A stretch of 26,762 nucleotides of DNA, taken from positions 1-26,762 of the forward strand of contig RPFO01001279.1 in assembly GCA_009746045.1 (NCBI GenBank), given 5' to 3'. Source of the DNA: Mesostigma viride (taxonomy: Eukaryota; Streptophyta; Mesostigmatophyceae; Mesostigmatales; Mesostigmataceae). Position 1 is the stretch's first letter. The number at the start of each line of letters is the position of its first letter. The notes below the pieces were generated by a model. The model did no database searches. It worked only from the letters and a program-made list of their open reading frames with translations, and was not told the origin of the DNA. The position numbers and the translations under genes are program-made. This document shows positions 17,081-26,678 of the stretch, piece after piece.

Positions 17081-17606
17081 TTAATCGTCCAGACTAGCAA
17101 GGAGAGACGCGCGGATGGCGGCCATGCGCATCTCGTATGGCGTCATCGCGACAGGTGGCGGTGGTGGAGGTGGGAGCTGTCGGGTCTTGATCGGGGGTGG
17201 CGGAGAGTCCGGCTCTGTCTCCTTGGGCTTTCGACCCCGTCTTGGTTTTGGCGTGTCGGCGGGGGTTGAGGCGACGAATCTTCAGCGAGAAGGCGTTCAA
17301 TCCGCGATTTGTTGCGGGCTTCTTGCAGCTCGAGTTCGACTAGCCTTTGCCGCTGAATCTCCAATTCCTTTGCAAGGACCTTTCGTTTCGTTATCTCTGC
17401 CTCCTTTTCTCGTTTCGTCTCTTCTCCCTCTCGGCTTTTGCGCGTTGCTGGTAAACCCTCATTTTGTCGCGAAGGGCTTTTTTCTGTTCATCATTCAGCG
17501 GTTGTCCCTTTCGAATTGTCTTGACCAGGTCAACCTGCTCTTCCCGCGTCTCGGCGAAGGTTTCGTCTTGGTAGCTCGTTGGGGTCTCTGAAGCCTCAGA
17601 GGCCAT
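17081..17606 (-). pseudogene. Coiled-coil / proline-rich viral protein, frame-broken
   Basis: Three frames together encode about 175 residues. 17606 to about 17400 gives MASEASETPTSYQDE and a charged helix (KKALRDKMRVYQQRAKAERE). A second frame to about 17275 continues the coiled coil (RQRLVELELQEARNKSRIER). A third frame gives an AT-hook-like PKPRRGRKPKE, a polyproline run and the tail VAMTPYEMRMAAIRASLL, ending in LDD at TAA 17083-17081. The tail and proline linker look conserved and the joins are smooth, so this is one gene with two frame changes. I do not know the family; a scaffold or DNA-associated virion protein is a guess. Confidence 0.6.
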
Positions 17607-17630
17607 GTTTATATTCTAGGTAGATAATAA
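17607..17630. promoter_or_regulatory. 24-bp divergent promoter gap
   Basis: The start codons of the leftward coiled-coil gene (17606) and the rightward 598-residue gene (17631) are only 24 bp apart. The gap reads GTTTATATTCTAGG then TAGATAATAA, holding one TATA-like motif for each direction. It is the point where gene orientation switches from replication to structural functions, so it probably drives both blocks. Parts of the promoters may extend into the genes. Confidence 0.5.
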
Positions 17631-19427
17631 ATGGTCGTTCTAACAACATTGAGCAGACCGACCAATCTCGCCACCGGGTTAACGCTCGACCCTGAAATGG
17701 AGGAGCGTGTTTCTAACATCGAAACAGACATAGATGGGCTTCAAGCTAGCGTTACGTTACTTCTTGGCACTTCACATCCATTCGATGAGTCACTCGTTGT
17801 CGACGGATTCAAAATTTTCTACCCGAGCCAGCCGACAAATGTGCGACTCGGAGACAATTACGACGACGAGACCGCAAGCGACCCATCGGAACTTGCTTAC
17901 AGTCTCGTCGTGAATGGGTATTCCTATTTTAAATCAGGGACTACTTTAGTCGACGATCTCACTCTAAATGAACCTTACCTTACGGCGAAAGTGGGAGCAA
18001 CCCAGTACCACGTCTTCGACTTTAGCCCTGATACGTTGCTAGACCCTGGTGGCAGAGTCCTGACCCGCGCGCAATTGGACTACCTTTTTGACCAACACGG
18101 GGTAGGCAAAACGTCGATAGCTAACTTGAACGGGGATTTCGTCCTCCATCTCGAAGACGGGACGACCGTGTCGCACCAAAACGCGTTCAACGTCATCAAT
18201 GACCAGGATGTGCGAGTCCAGCTGCCCTACAACGTTACGAATGGCGACGCGAGTGGAATCTGTAAGTTTACCTATCGCGACTACCACACGACCCAGGCGC
18301 GCACGGGGGAGAGCGTTGTGGACGGAGAGGTAGGATATCCATACTTTTCCGACTCTTTCTATGGTCTCGGCGGATCTCGATTTAACGGCCTCCCTCTCCG
18401 CGTGGAGTTGTTGTCTTTCGCCACGATTCGCGACGACAACCGCCGCCTTCCACTAACTGGGAGATCCTTCACCATCACGCGTACATACTCGCCACTGACG
18501 GACTGGCGAATGGGTCCGATTGACCCTGTGAACGCACTCTACTGGAGCACCAATCCAACCACCGCTAATTGGGAGGTCGTAGAGGGAACGACCCTCAAAC
18601 AGGGCATAAAGATGACGACCCCCTTCGCATACCAACGCAAACTCCCCATCAGGTGGTACATGAATTCCACCCAGCTCACGCCGACCACTCCGACCATCGG
18701 CGGAGTCTCCCTCTCGCAAAACGGGGGACTGCGCGGGGAAGACGCCGTAATCACCGCGCCAGTCGCGGCAGATAGTAACAAGTATATGAACTACGAGATA
18801 GACGTCTACAACGACTCGACCCTCACCTCCTACACCACCCACAAAGGAGGGGTGATGGTATGCGTTTCAAAAATGAGCCAACTGCACTCCGGCATCCGGA
18901 CACCAAGTTCCTACATTTCATATCTAAATCCTGTAAAAATCGCGATCAACGGCGTCTACGCAGACCATGATGTGGGGTGGGGAAAGTCGTTGCCTCCTCT
19001 CACCGGTTTTCATCTGTTGGCGAACGGAGTATCTCAAGGGGCCTTGGATGGGACGTTGAAGACAACGACGTTTCAAAATCCATCCGAAGGCGATGATGTA
19101 GAACTCAGATACAGGATCGTAACCGTAAAGGACTCGCCAAACCTGTCAGGAGAGACCGTGGAGATAGACGGCCCCGCTACGACGCTCCATTCTCTAGAAT
19201 CATTCTCGCGCCACTCCGTGACCACGCTGCAAGCAGAAGCTTCGAAATACTACTTTGAAGGGTCTCCCGAAAAATTCTTTTTTGTAAAAACAGCCACTCC
19301 GGCACCAAGCAAATGTGTTGTTTTTTCAGAGCAGCTCATCGACGGCCCATTTCTATTGTGTTTTCGGCTATATTTGGGCAGCAACGATGCTTTCGTTCGC
19401 AGAAAATACTATGTCTTTGACGAATAA
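17631..19427 (+). CDS. Large beta-rich structural protein, 598 aa, unrecognised
   Basis: Intact frame of 598 residues. The N-terminus (about 20-45) has heptad-like EMEERVSNIETDIDGLQASV, consistent with a short trimeric coiled coil. The rest is rich in T, S, G, N, V and Y in short alternating stretches, as in beta-sandwich fibre or spike proteins. No signal peptide or membrane segment is evident. The motif TLKTTTFQNPSEGDD near residue 480 recurs as FSTTTIQNP in the broken gene downstream, pointing to related domains. It is the first gene of the structural block and ends in a TAA within AATAAA. Likely a virion fibre or vertex protein; no family is recognised. Confidence 0.7.
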   Translation: MVVLTTLSRPTNLATGLTLDPEMEERVSNIETDIDGLQASVTLLLGTSHPFDESLVVDGFKIFYPSQPTNVRLGDNYDDETASDPSELAYSLVVNGYSYFKSGTTLVDDLTLNEPYLTAKVGATQYHVFDFSPDTLLDPGGRVLTRAQLDYLFDQHGVGKTSIANLNGDFVLHLEDGTTVSHQNAFNVINDQDVRVQLPYNVTNGDASGICKFTYRDYHTTQARTGESVVDGEVGYPYFSDSFYGLGGSRFNGLPLRVELLSFATIRDDNRRLPLTGRSFTITRTYSPLTDWRMGPIDPVNALYWSTNPTTANWEVVEGTTLKQGIKMTTPFAYQRKLPIRWYMNSTQLTPTTPTIGGVSLSQNGGLRGEDAVITAPVAADSNKYMNYEIDVYNDSTLTSYTTHKGGVMVCVSKMSQLHSGIRTPSSYISYLNPVKIAINGVYADHDVGWGKSLPPLTGFHLLANGVSQGALDGTLKTTTFQNPSEGDDVELRYRIVTVKDSPNLSGETVEIDGPATTLHSLESFSRHSVTTLQAEASKYYFEGSPEKFFFVKTATPAPSKCVVFSEQLIDGPFLLCFRLYLGSNDAFVRRKYYVFDE

Positions 19428-20930
19428 ATATCACCCGGCCACGACAGATGCCCATCAGAATTGGAGAAATGCGGCTACGACGCATTGGGGTATGCTGGGT
19501 ATCAATCTGCACCATAGTGACTATGCACTCGACCTGTTTGACAATCTGAAGTCGAAGGTTCGATACACGTTAAACTCATCATGGAGACAACAAAACAGCT
19601 ACTGGGTGGCATTTCGAAGAAAATCGGATGGGAAGGTGGAGCGTTATATATCCAAAACAACTCCTCAAAACTTAGTGACATGACTAAAATCTCAAACTCG
19701 TCCGGTATATTTACAACCACCCTACAGACATTATTGACCCGTACATTCCGATGCCCCTCCGACCAGTTTCCACTTGAGCGGAGAGTACCACGGCGCGTAT
19801 GTCTGGCCAATCAAAGATGACCTACAAGACATAGAGTTCGACTCCTAAAAACCAACAACCCATCCGGATCGTACACAGCCGTGGAGACGTGTTGGAGCTG
19901 CGTCACAGGTCCACCTCGTCGAGGAATTGTAGCATTTTTGGCAAATATAGCGTCACAAAACCCGTACCGGGTGTGGCGGATACTTGGTTTAAGGAGCTAA
20001 CACTCACGAATGAGAGTGTCATCCGCACGGTTGTTAAGTGTCCCGATGTTCAATACGGCGTGCAAATGAACCAATATACTGCCAAAATATATGGGATTCT
20101 ACCAGCTCGTCAGTCGGTAAGGAAGTTTTATGTAAGACTTGGATTTTCAAACACCAAGTTGAGCAATGATCCGTTGCTTATCAGCGTAGTCGTTGGAGAA
20201 GCGTGGACTGGCGGTTTTTCTACAACGACAATTCAAAATCCTCGTCGTACGTTGACATAACCTGTGATCATATTTCACTGGTTGATCCTCCAGTTACTGG
20301 TATGATCCATTTGGCGACCGTGACGTTCCAGGTATTAGATCCAACAGTATCTGGCCCGAGCCCGCTTTTATTTGCTTCTAGCCTAAGCTACTATTATGGT
20401 TCAAGCCTGTCGTCAATTGGCGGCAATCACGGGATGGACGTGGCCCTGTATGAAGATGTCCGAGAAACTAGGCGTATATCGCACACGATTTGGAAGCAGA
20501 TTCTTTGGTCGGTCTGAGGCAGCCCATATACGACTACCCGCTTCCGCAATTTTGGCACGGCGCCCCTGTGGCCGTGATGTCTTTCCACGACCCGGCCACG
20601 CAATCGGAACTAACTCTTCCGACCGCGTTGACCAATATCCTTGTCAGGTTAACATTTGATAACAACCCACCAACGATTCTCGACATATCAAACCCATATC
20701 GCTTAACGGCTAGCGGCCTGTCCGTCTGGCCGGTAAACGTTATAATTGGCAGCAACTGGAATGTTGTTTCAGGATACGAGGAGGATGACGGGGTGTTTGA
20801 AATCGCATTGCGGATTCCTCGCATCACCACTGACACGTCAACAAACATAGCGTTGTCTACGGCGTTTTGCAAGTCGCGCGCTGGAAAAATGGCCGTGTCG
20901 ACTAACAAGACCCTCACTTGGACGTTATAA
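19411..20930 (+). pseudogene. Second beta-rich structural protein, heavily frameshifted
   Basis: From ATG 19411 (MSLTNKYHPATTDAHQNWRN) coding-like sequence passes through at least four frame segments: to about 19600-19680, about 19680-19740, 19960-20240 (FGKYSVTKPVPGVADTWFKE), 20235-20515 and 20510-20930 (FWHGAPVAVMSFHDPATQSE to LTWTL). Each segment is beta-protein-like and the joins are within a few bases. LISVVVGEAWTGGFSTTTIQ here parallels LLANGVSQGALDGTLKTTTF in the preceding gene. The composition and repeat motif suggest a paralogue of that protein, about 500 residues long when whole. It could also be the lost second half of the same gene. Confidence 0.6.
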
Positions 20931-20952
20931 AAATCTATGATTATATGCAGAA

Positions 20953-21456
20953 ATGGCAAGGCGTCAGAAATCAGCACGGCGCCGTCCTTCAAGTAAAAGG
21001 GGAAAACCGAAGCGTAAGGTCGCACCCCAGTCGCAGGTGACCGCTTCATCGACCAACACCATTGTCATCCACAGCGCGCCGGTCCGAAGAGCGGTGAACA
21101 AAGGGAAGGTCGCAGAGGCGCGAGGGTTCAAGGATGCCCTTCTCATGGCGTCAGTGATGGCGAACTCTAGACCGGTCGCGTACCCCCCATTGTCCGCGTA
21201 TGCCCAACCGGCCCCTGTCGCGCCGGCTCCCGAACCGGTTGTCGTCGATGAAGCAGTGGCGGCACCCCCGGAGCCTGCGGGTGTACCTGTCGGGAAACGA
21301 GTCCAGGTGGGAGGCGCGAGGTGGAAATGCCCACAACCCGGGTGTAAGAGCACGTTCGCAAACGAAAAAAACCTCCTGCTGCATCTCAGGAGGGTCCACA
21401 ACACGGTCGTGGGAATTCCAAAAGAAGGCGCTGAAAAAAATCTCACAGAAGAGTAA
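20953..21456 (+). CDS. Basic protein with a C2H2 zinc finger, 167 aa
   Basis: The N-terminal 25 residues are strongly basic (ARRQKSARRRPSSKRGKPKR), fit for nucleic-acid binding or nuclear entry. Residues 80-115 are Ala/Pro/Val-rich and probably unstructured. Residues 124-150 form a C2H2 finger, WKCPQPGCKSTF...LLLHLRRVHN, with Cys126, Cys131, His144 and His149. It lies inside the structural block, two bases before the next gene, so it may be a packaged DNA-binding (core) protein or a late regulator. The frame is intact. Confidence 0.75.
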   Translation: MARRQKSARRRPSSKRGKPKRKVAPQSQVTASSTNTIVIHSAPVRRAVNKGKVAEARGFKDALLMASVMANSRPVAYPPLSAYAQPAPVAPAPEPVVVDEAVAAPPEPAGVPVGKRVQVGGARWKCPQPGCKSTFANEKNLLLHLRRVHNTVVGIPKEGAEKNLTEE

Positions 21457-21458
21457 AC

Positions 21459-21803
21459 ATGAGCAGCCCGCTGTTCACTGACGCCGAGATGCTCGAGATC
21501 TCTCAATGGATGACCCTCCATCCAAATGTCCCACGAGAGTTCATTGAGGCAGCCATGCTCTACTGTAAGAAGAAGCCACTCACAGGGAAGACAAGGCGCG
21601 CCATGAAAAGGGCATCGGCGAAAATTGAGGAAGGCGTCGTCAAGGTTTTTGGGACAAACGAAATTACTTCTGAGCTATTGTCAGAAGAAGTGGCCGATGA
21701 AGGAGTTCATCCAGGAAACGCTGACACTCACTCTTCGCACGGAGAACCGAACTCGCGGGACGCTAGTGGATCCGGTATGGGACATCCCGGCGGGACTCCT
21801 TGA
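21459..21803 (+). CDS. Small helical protein, unrecognised, 114 aa
   Basis: Starts MSSPLFTDAEMLEISQWMTL two bases after the stop of the zinc-finger gene. Residues 1-80 look helical and coding (MKRASAKIEEGVVKVFGTNE). The last about 35 residues overlap the start of the minor-capsid gene in another frame and resemble shadow sequence. Either a true overlap exists or the original stop near 21697 has been lost. No family is recognised. Confidence 0.55.
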   Translation: MSSPLFTDAEMLEISQWMTLHPNVPREFIEAAMLYCKKKPLTGKTRRAMKRASAKIEEGVVKVFGTNEITSELLSEEVADEGVHPGNADTHSSHGEPNSRDASGSGMGHPGGTP

Positions 21804-22560
21804 CGATTATCACGACGTCGGGCTTACCCTCATGACCATCCCGTTTGAACAGACTCACATCAGCGAAGGAAACCGATACTTCACTGTCCGTTTGTCTGGC
21901 AGCGAGTCCCCTACGAAGGTGACCTTGCCGCTCGGCTCGTACACGACTATCGAAAACCGAAAAAACATAGAGGAAGCTTTGAAGGCGGTAGATCCTGGGT
22001 TCTCGGTCACGTACAACAGGGCGACTAGTCTTTTTACCGTGACAAATGCCACCGAGTTCTCTGTCGCGGTGGATGAGCCCACGGGCCGGGTGTTGGGGCT
22101 CATGGAAGGATCATATCCTTTCACAGGTGTCCTCGCTAGCAACCGGCCAGCAACGAATGGGAGACTGAGAATGGTGTATGTATACAGCGACATCGTTCGA
22201 GGAAACGTGATATCATCGTCGACAGGCACGGGATATGGAGGCCTTTTGGCCGTCTGTCCCAACATGTCGCAGTTCTTAGAACCCATTGTTTGGCAGGCAG
22301 CGACCCCTTTGTGGCAGCATCTCAAGGACTCTCCCAGCAACATCACGATCCGACTGCTCGACGAGGACGACGCTCCTATAACTGTCTACTCGGATTGGGC
22401 TCTTCAGCTCTCCTTCCGCATAAGCCCTCAGAAGGCGATGGGAATAGAGGCGAGGAAGATCGGGAGCGTTTTGAAGTATATGGCCCTTGACAGGACCGTC
22501 CAGCCACAAACCAGATTTATTTCTCAGCCATCTAGTACTATCGAGGACGATGAAAGTTAA
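21697..22560 (+). CDS. Putative minor capsid (penton) protein
   Basis: 287 residues from ATG 21697 (MKEFIQETLTLTLRTENRTR); the frame is open further upstream to 21625, but those residues overlap the previous gene. The pattern GNRYFTVRLSGSESPTKVTL followed by LPLGSYTTIENRKNIEEALK is of the kind seen in single-jelly-roll penton/minor capsid proteins of polinton-like viruses, where a G-x-Y-T turn precedes a helix. A membrane segment is absent. It lies two genes before the major capsid gene, as in many such viruses. The stop overlaps the next start codon. The family assignment is by pattern and position, so moderately sure. Confidence 0.6.
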   Translation: MKEFIQETLTLTLRTENRTRGTLVDPVWDIPAGLLDDYHDVGLTLMTIPFEQTHISEGNRYFTVRLSGSESPTKVTLPLGSYTTIENRKNIEEALKAVDPGFSVTYNRATSLFTVTNATEFSVAVDEPTGRVLGLMEGSYPFTGVLASNRPATNGRLRMVYVYSDIVRGNVISSSTGTGYGGLLAVCPNMSQFLEPIVWQAATPLWQHLKDSPSNITIRLLDEDDAPITVYSDWALQLSFRISPQKAMGIEARKIGSVLKYMALDRTVQPQTRFISQPSSTIEDDES

Positions 22561-22906
22561 TTTTGGAGCAATCGGAAACGTGGCTAGACGCGTGGGAGAG
22601 TTTGCCGGCAACGCTATCAAGAGGGTCGGCGACGGGGCGGCCATCGTGTCAGCTGTCAAGAAAGCCGGGCACGTCGCTGGCGAAGTCATCTCAAAAATTG
22701 GCGACGGGGCGCGGGCTGCCAAACAGGCGGCGGGCATTGTCGATTCCGCGCTCGGACACATCCCATCCAACATGATCGCGAAGAGTACGCTGCTCGGGAA
22801 AGCGTACTCGGTCGCAAACACTGGTCTGAGCGCCTTGTCCAACCTCGAAAGACGGGTTGATGGAGCGAAGGTAAAAAATCCCATACTCGGCCAGCTTCTT
22901 CAGTAA
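22550..22906 (+). CDS. Small amphipathic virion protein (pVI-like?)
   Basis: 118 residues from ATG 22550 (MKVNFGAIGNVARRVGEFAG), overlapping the end of the minor-capsid gene by 11 bp. The longer open frame from 22487 lies entirely within that gene and is unlikely. Gly/Ala/Lys-rich repeated amphipathic helices (KRVGDGAAIVSAVKKAGHVA, EVISKIGDGARAAKQAAG) resemble the membrane-active or cementing protein VI type found next to capsid genes in polintons and adenoviruses. The repeated phrase (R/K)(V/I)GDGA hints at an internal duplication. Function is inferred from composition and position only. Confidence 0.6.
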   Translation: MKVNFGAIGNVARRVGEFAGNAIKRVGDGAAIVSAVKKAGHVAGEVISKIGDGARAAKQAAGIVDSALGHIPSNMIAKSTLLGKAYSVANTGLSALSNLERRVDGAKVKNPILGQLLQ

Positions 22907-22921
22907 AAATATCTCATTCGA

Positions 22922-24222
22922 ATGTATACACAATCTATGGCTTCGGACAATTCCTGGTACTCGCGCGCTATCCCCAAGTCCATGCAATACCTCGTGAAGG
23001 CGCTGGGTCAGCACACGACTCAACGAGTCCATCTCAGCACCCTCTCAGCAAGCGACGGCATCAAACAAGGGTCTGTGGTCGCGGTCCGCCTCCCCACGTC
23101 CGGGTTCGTGGACTTGCACTCCTTCGCAATGTTTTTCACGGGGACCCCCACGACCACGGCGGGGTTCGCAAAGTTCCCCGCGTACACGTCCTCCATCATC
23201 AGGCGCCTCGAGGTACTGGCAGGAGGTCAGACCGTCGACAGCATCAACGACTACTCCCAGCTGTTCCATACGCTGCTCTCGGTGCACGGCGGTGTCGAGT
23301 ACAATCTCGCGCAGGCTCCCGCTGGTTGGTCGAAGAATAACAACATCGTCATTGCTGACGGCTGGCGCTCTCACAAACAACGTGAAGGCAAACACCGCAG
23401 TGGACGGCGTCATTGACCACTTTTTGGGATTCCTGAGTGGCGAGCCTCGGATCGTGGATCTGAGTCTCTTCCCCCCCATCGAGATCCGAATCACACTCAT
23501 GGACGGAGGGGTGATGCTTCCTAGCGTCGCAGCAGCTGCTGCTGGTGGCATCGTGGCCGTTGACGCAGGACAGGGTTGGTTTCGAACTGAGCAACATCCA
23601 CTTTAGCATCGACACGTACAGGTTCCAAGAAGATATCGTGGGCCAGATTTTCTCGTCCAGGCTTGCCGAGGGTGGAACTCTCTCCTTCAAGTGGCGGACG
23701 TGGCAGTCCACCAAACAGTCGCTCGGGACTCGCACTCCCTATGCCATCAAGGCGTCGCTGTCTTCCGCGTCCGCCAGCAAACTCCTGGCGATTCAGGTTG
23801 CTGCCGGCGCGGACGTGACCAACGCATCTGGCAATACGATGTTCAATCACATCGCGGATGGTATGACTTCCTACCAATACGACATCAACGGATCCAACCT
23901 AGCGCCTGGATACCGTACGAACGCAACGGAGGCGTGGATCAATCTGTTGTCCGCGTTCGGTGACCAAGGGAATGTTTTGTCCTGTGTCCGTGAGGGCATG
24001 ACTCCTACCACGTGGCTAAACAACAACTTCACGATGGCGTGTCACCTTAATATGCCGTGTGCCGGTCCAGAGTACATGAGCGGCCTTGACCTTCGTGGCA
24101 CGGCATCGGTGGTCACGCTGCGAGTCGAGAAGGGAGCAACGGACTGCATTTCCTACATCTTCACGGAATGCGAATCAAAGATGGACATCGCTGCAGGCAG
24201 GCAGGCAGCCGTGTACCTCTAA
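22922..24222 (+). pseudogene. Major capsid protein, double jelly roll, two frameshifts
   Basis: Three frames encode about 433 residues. 22922 to about 23352 (start MYTQSMASDN or MASDNSWYSR) includes FPAYTSSIIRRLEVLAGGQ and DSINDYSQLFHTLLS, the signature region of polinton-like virus capsids. About 23352-23572 includes TNNVKANTAVDGVIDHFLGF and a conserved PRIVDLSLFPPIEIRI. 23572-24222 runs from VGFELSNIHFSIDTYRF to AAVYL. Joins are smooth, with one base gained or lost near 23352 and near 23571 (a GGGTTGGTTT context). As it stands the copy would not give full-length capsid protein. Expected role: trimeric capsomer of an icosahedral shell. Confidence 0.8.
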
Positions 24223-24250
24223 AAAATATATACGTGTGTAATGACAAACG

Positions 24251-24421
24251 ATGGACTACTTTCGAGACCCTAGCATCACAGCTAATCCGTTTAACAGGTT
24301 GAAGTTGATTTTTGACATTCCTGAAATGGCAGATTCTGGTCTGTCCATGACAATGCCAGCTAGACGAGCATTGCCCCTTCTCCCCACCTTCAAGTATCCG
24401 CTACCAAACTCTAAAAAATAA
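24251..24421 (+). CDS. Small ORF of 56 aa after the capsid gene
   Basis: MDYFRDPSITANPFNRLKLI opens a 56-codon frame that ends in NSKK-TAA at 24421. It lies 28 bp after the capsid stop and is preceded by ATATATAC about 17-24 bp upstream. Charged, Pro-rich, no membrane segment, not recognised. The promoter-like motif and tight spacing support a real small gene, but a shorter ATG at 24241 opens nothing useful. Confidence 0.45.
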   Translation: MDYFRDPSITANPFNRLKLIFDIPEMADSGLSMTMPARRALPLLPTFKYPLPNSKK

Positions 24422-24447
24422 TGTGACGATGATATTATATTAGCTCC

Positions 24448-26123
24448 ATGTCGTTTGATTATGGTATTTGTCCTGCTTTGATTCGCAAGAAGCGCAAACC
24501 GGCAAGGACAGCGCCGTCAATCACGTTAACAACTACACACGGACTGTATCCTAGCGCGGTACCGATTACAATGACAGCAGCATTCAGCGAAACAGTCACC
24601 GGGTTCACCTTGGGTGATATCGTTGTCATAAATGGTACTGCATCTGGTTTAACGGGTAGCGGCGCCTCTTACACATTCTCTGTGACTCCAGCTGTAGCTT
24701 ATTCACTGACAACAGTCACTGTTGGAGGGAACGCAGCAAGCAGCGTGCTAGGAACCGGCAACACCGCAGCAACTCCGTTAGTCTTCACGTATTCGCCACC
24801 TCCAACGGTAACCCTCGCGACGACCGCGGGCTTGACGCCATCCTCATCGCCCGTGGACGTGACAGCCACGTTCAGCAGGTCGGTGACGGGGTTCGCGTTG
24901 GGCGACATCACCGTGACCAACGGGACCGCCGCCAACCTGACCGGAAGTGGGGCGTCGTACGCCTTCCAAGTGACGCCAACCATCGCCAATTCTTCAACGA
25001 ACGTCAGCGTGGGCGCGGGCACTGTTGTGGACGCATCGACAGGGAACGCCAACGCGGCATCTAACACACTGTCGTTCACGTACTCGGCAAATCCGTCGGT
25101 GACTCTTGCGTCCGGAACTCCGACGGGTGCTGTTTATCCGATCACGGCCACTTTTAGCACATCGGTCACTGGGTTCACGTTGGGCGACATCGCCGTGACC
25201 AACGGAACCGTGTCCAACTTGCTGGGAAGCGGTGCCACGTACACATTCGATGTGACCACTACCATGTCGGACTTCACGACGACGGTAAGCGTGGGCGCGG
25301 GCGCCGTGACGGGCGCAACGTCAGGGCTTGGAAATGCATCATCCAACACGCTGTCATTCACGTACTATTACAACCCGGCAACAGACCCAGCGTTGTTGCG
25401 TGGTACGATCCGTCGACAGCGCCACGGTGTTCAGCGACGCGTCGGGCACAACCCAGCAAAACACGGCAGGGGAACGTGATGCGCGTGAAGACAAGGGACC
25501 GAATGGGTACCACGTGACACAGGCACTTCCACCAAGTGTCCTACGCTGGATACGGCGGAGCTAACTCGAAACGGTCCCTCCGCTTTATCAACTCGCGGTC
25601 TGGCTTGTTAGCGTCCGTGACAATTTCTGGAGCGCGATTGGGGTCAGTGCGAGCATCCTCCTAGTCGCCAAACAGCTAACGACTGCAACGTATCCAGAAA
25701 TAGGGGTTATACGGGTATTAGAGGTTATATGCTTGGATCGACGAGGCAATGTTATCTCATGTCTTATCAGTCAGAGGTACAGACCGTTCTCCTATTCGCT
25801 CCCGGTAGTGTATACGAAACCGTGAGCACCAGGGCTCAGTTCTTTGACAACAAGGCACACGTCTGGCGATTTCATGCAACAGCAGTACAAACGCACTTTT
25901 CACCCGCTTCGACGGAGAGCTGGTTATAACAGAATCGGATCGGACCCTACAACTGGTTCAGGAAATCTCGCTATTGGAGGAGACTCATCCAACGCGAGTC
26001 GTGCCTTTGACGGGTGGATCGGCGAGATCCTTATCTACAACACAGCCAAGACGTCAGCGGAACTTGAACGGATCCGCGGGTATCGTGGCCAAGTGGGGCA
26101 CTCCCGCCGCCATCCCAGCGTAG
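24448..26123 (+). pseudogene. Ig-repeat plus LamG-type fibre protein, frame-broken
   Basis: 24448 to about 25395 is open and encodes three tandem bacterial-type Ig-like repeats of about 95 residues. Each has (V)TGFxLGDIxVxNGT, then L-GSGA-YxFxV and xxNTLSFTY (Big_12-like style). The protein then changes frame: SATVFSDASGTTQQNTAGER and DKGPNGYHVTQ mark the start of a concanavalin/LamG-like domain. Later frames give NLAIGGDSSNASRAFDGWIG, EILIYNTAKTSAELERIRGY and, after another change, AKWGTPAAIPA to TAG 26121-26123, the usual end of this domain. At least three frame changes occur between 25390 and 26090. Likely a host-attachment fibre, with domains that look bacterial in origin. Confidence 0.7.
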
Positions 26124-26156
26124 AAACTATTATCTCTTCCAATTTGTAATAAAGCA

Positions 26157-26620
26157 ATGGAATACCCACCTATTATCAAATAGTGCTAGATTCCAATGCC
26201 TCTGAAAACGTGATTGACTCCACCACCGGGTTACGTCAATTTAGAATCAAACCAGACCCGAGGGCGCCCATCATTGACAGTACATGGCGTGGTGGTGTGC
26301 ATTATGCCTACGTTGACGCAGTACCTTTTGATGAGGACCATGCTATTGTCGGGCTTGTTTCCCCGAGTTTCTCCGGTGGTGAGCATAACCAACAGGATTG
26401 CATTGTTTTATGCACAGAGACTGTCATGGGTGGATCAGACGGGGACATCTTTTCTTACGCCATGATCAACGAACACGCGTTTTTTAACCTAAAGAACCCA
26501 CACCTGTTCAGAAACGGAGGACATATTACGGTAGGAGCGTCGTACATTGACAGACTTGACGGAAACGAGACTCAATTCCCCCGTTGCAGACGATGGTTTT
26601 TTGTGCATCCTACGTTTTGA
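26157..26620 (+). pseudogene. Structural-block protein, unrecognised, about 153 aa
   Basis: Open from about 26153 to 26620 in one frame (IVLDSNASENVIDSTTGLRQ to FVHPTF). No ATG begins that frame, but ATG 26157 reads MEYPPIIK and then a stop. A single missing C in the run at 26165-26167 would bring MEYP into frame with TYYQIVLDSNAS. So this is a likely gene with a one-base deletion near its start. The protein is beta-rich with no recognised domain. An AATAAA at 26149-26154 precedes it and would serve the fibre gene. Confidence 0.5.
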
Positions 26621-26678
26621 AAAGATTCGCGGGTTCAACAAGTGCAATTGTCATGGCAAGTAATTTTGCGCATCATAT

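Noticed and set aside
22487-22549. Upstream start for the small amphipathic protein
   Set aside because: The extra residues lie wholly within the end of the minor-capsid gene and are unlike the helix-rich remainder; ATG 22550 gives the usual short overlap.
21855-22884. Antisense ORFs over the penton and pVI-like genes
   Set aside because: They run opposite to intact, well-spaced structural genes and show no recognisable features.
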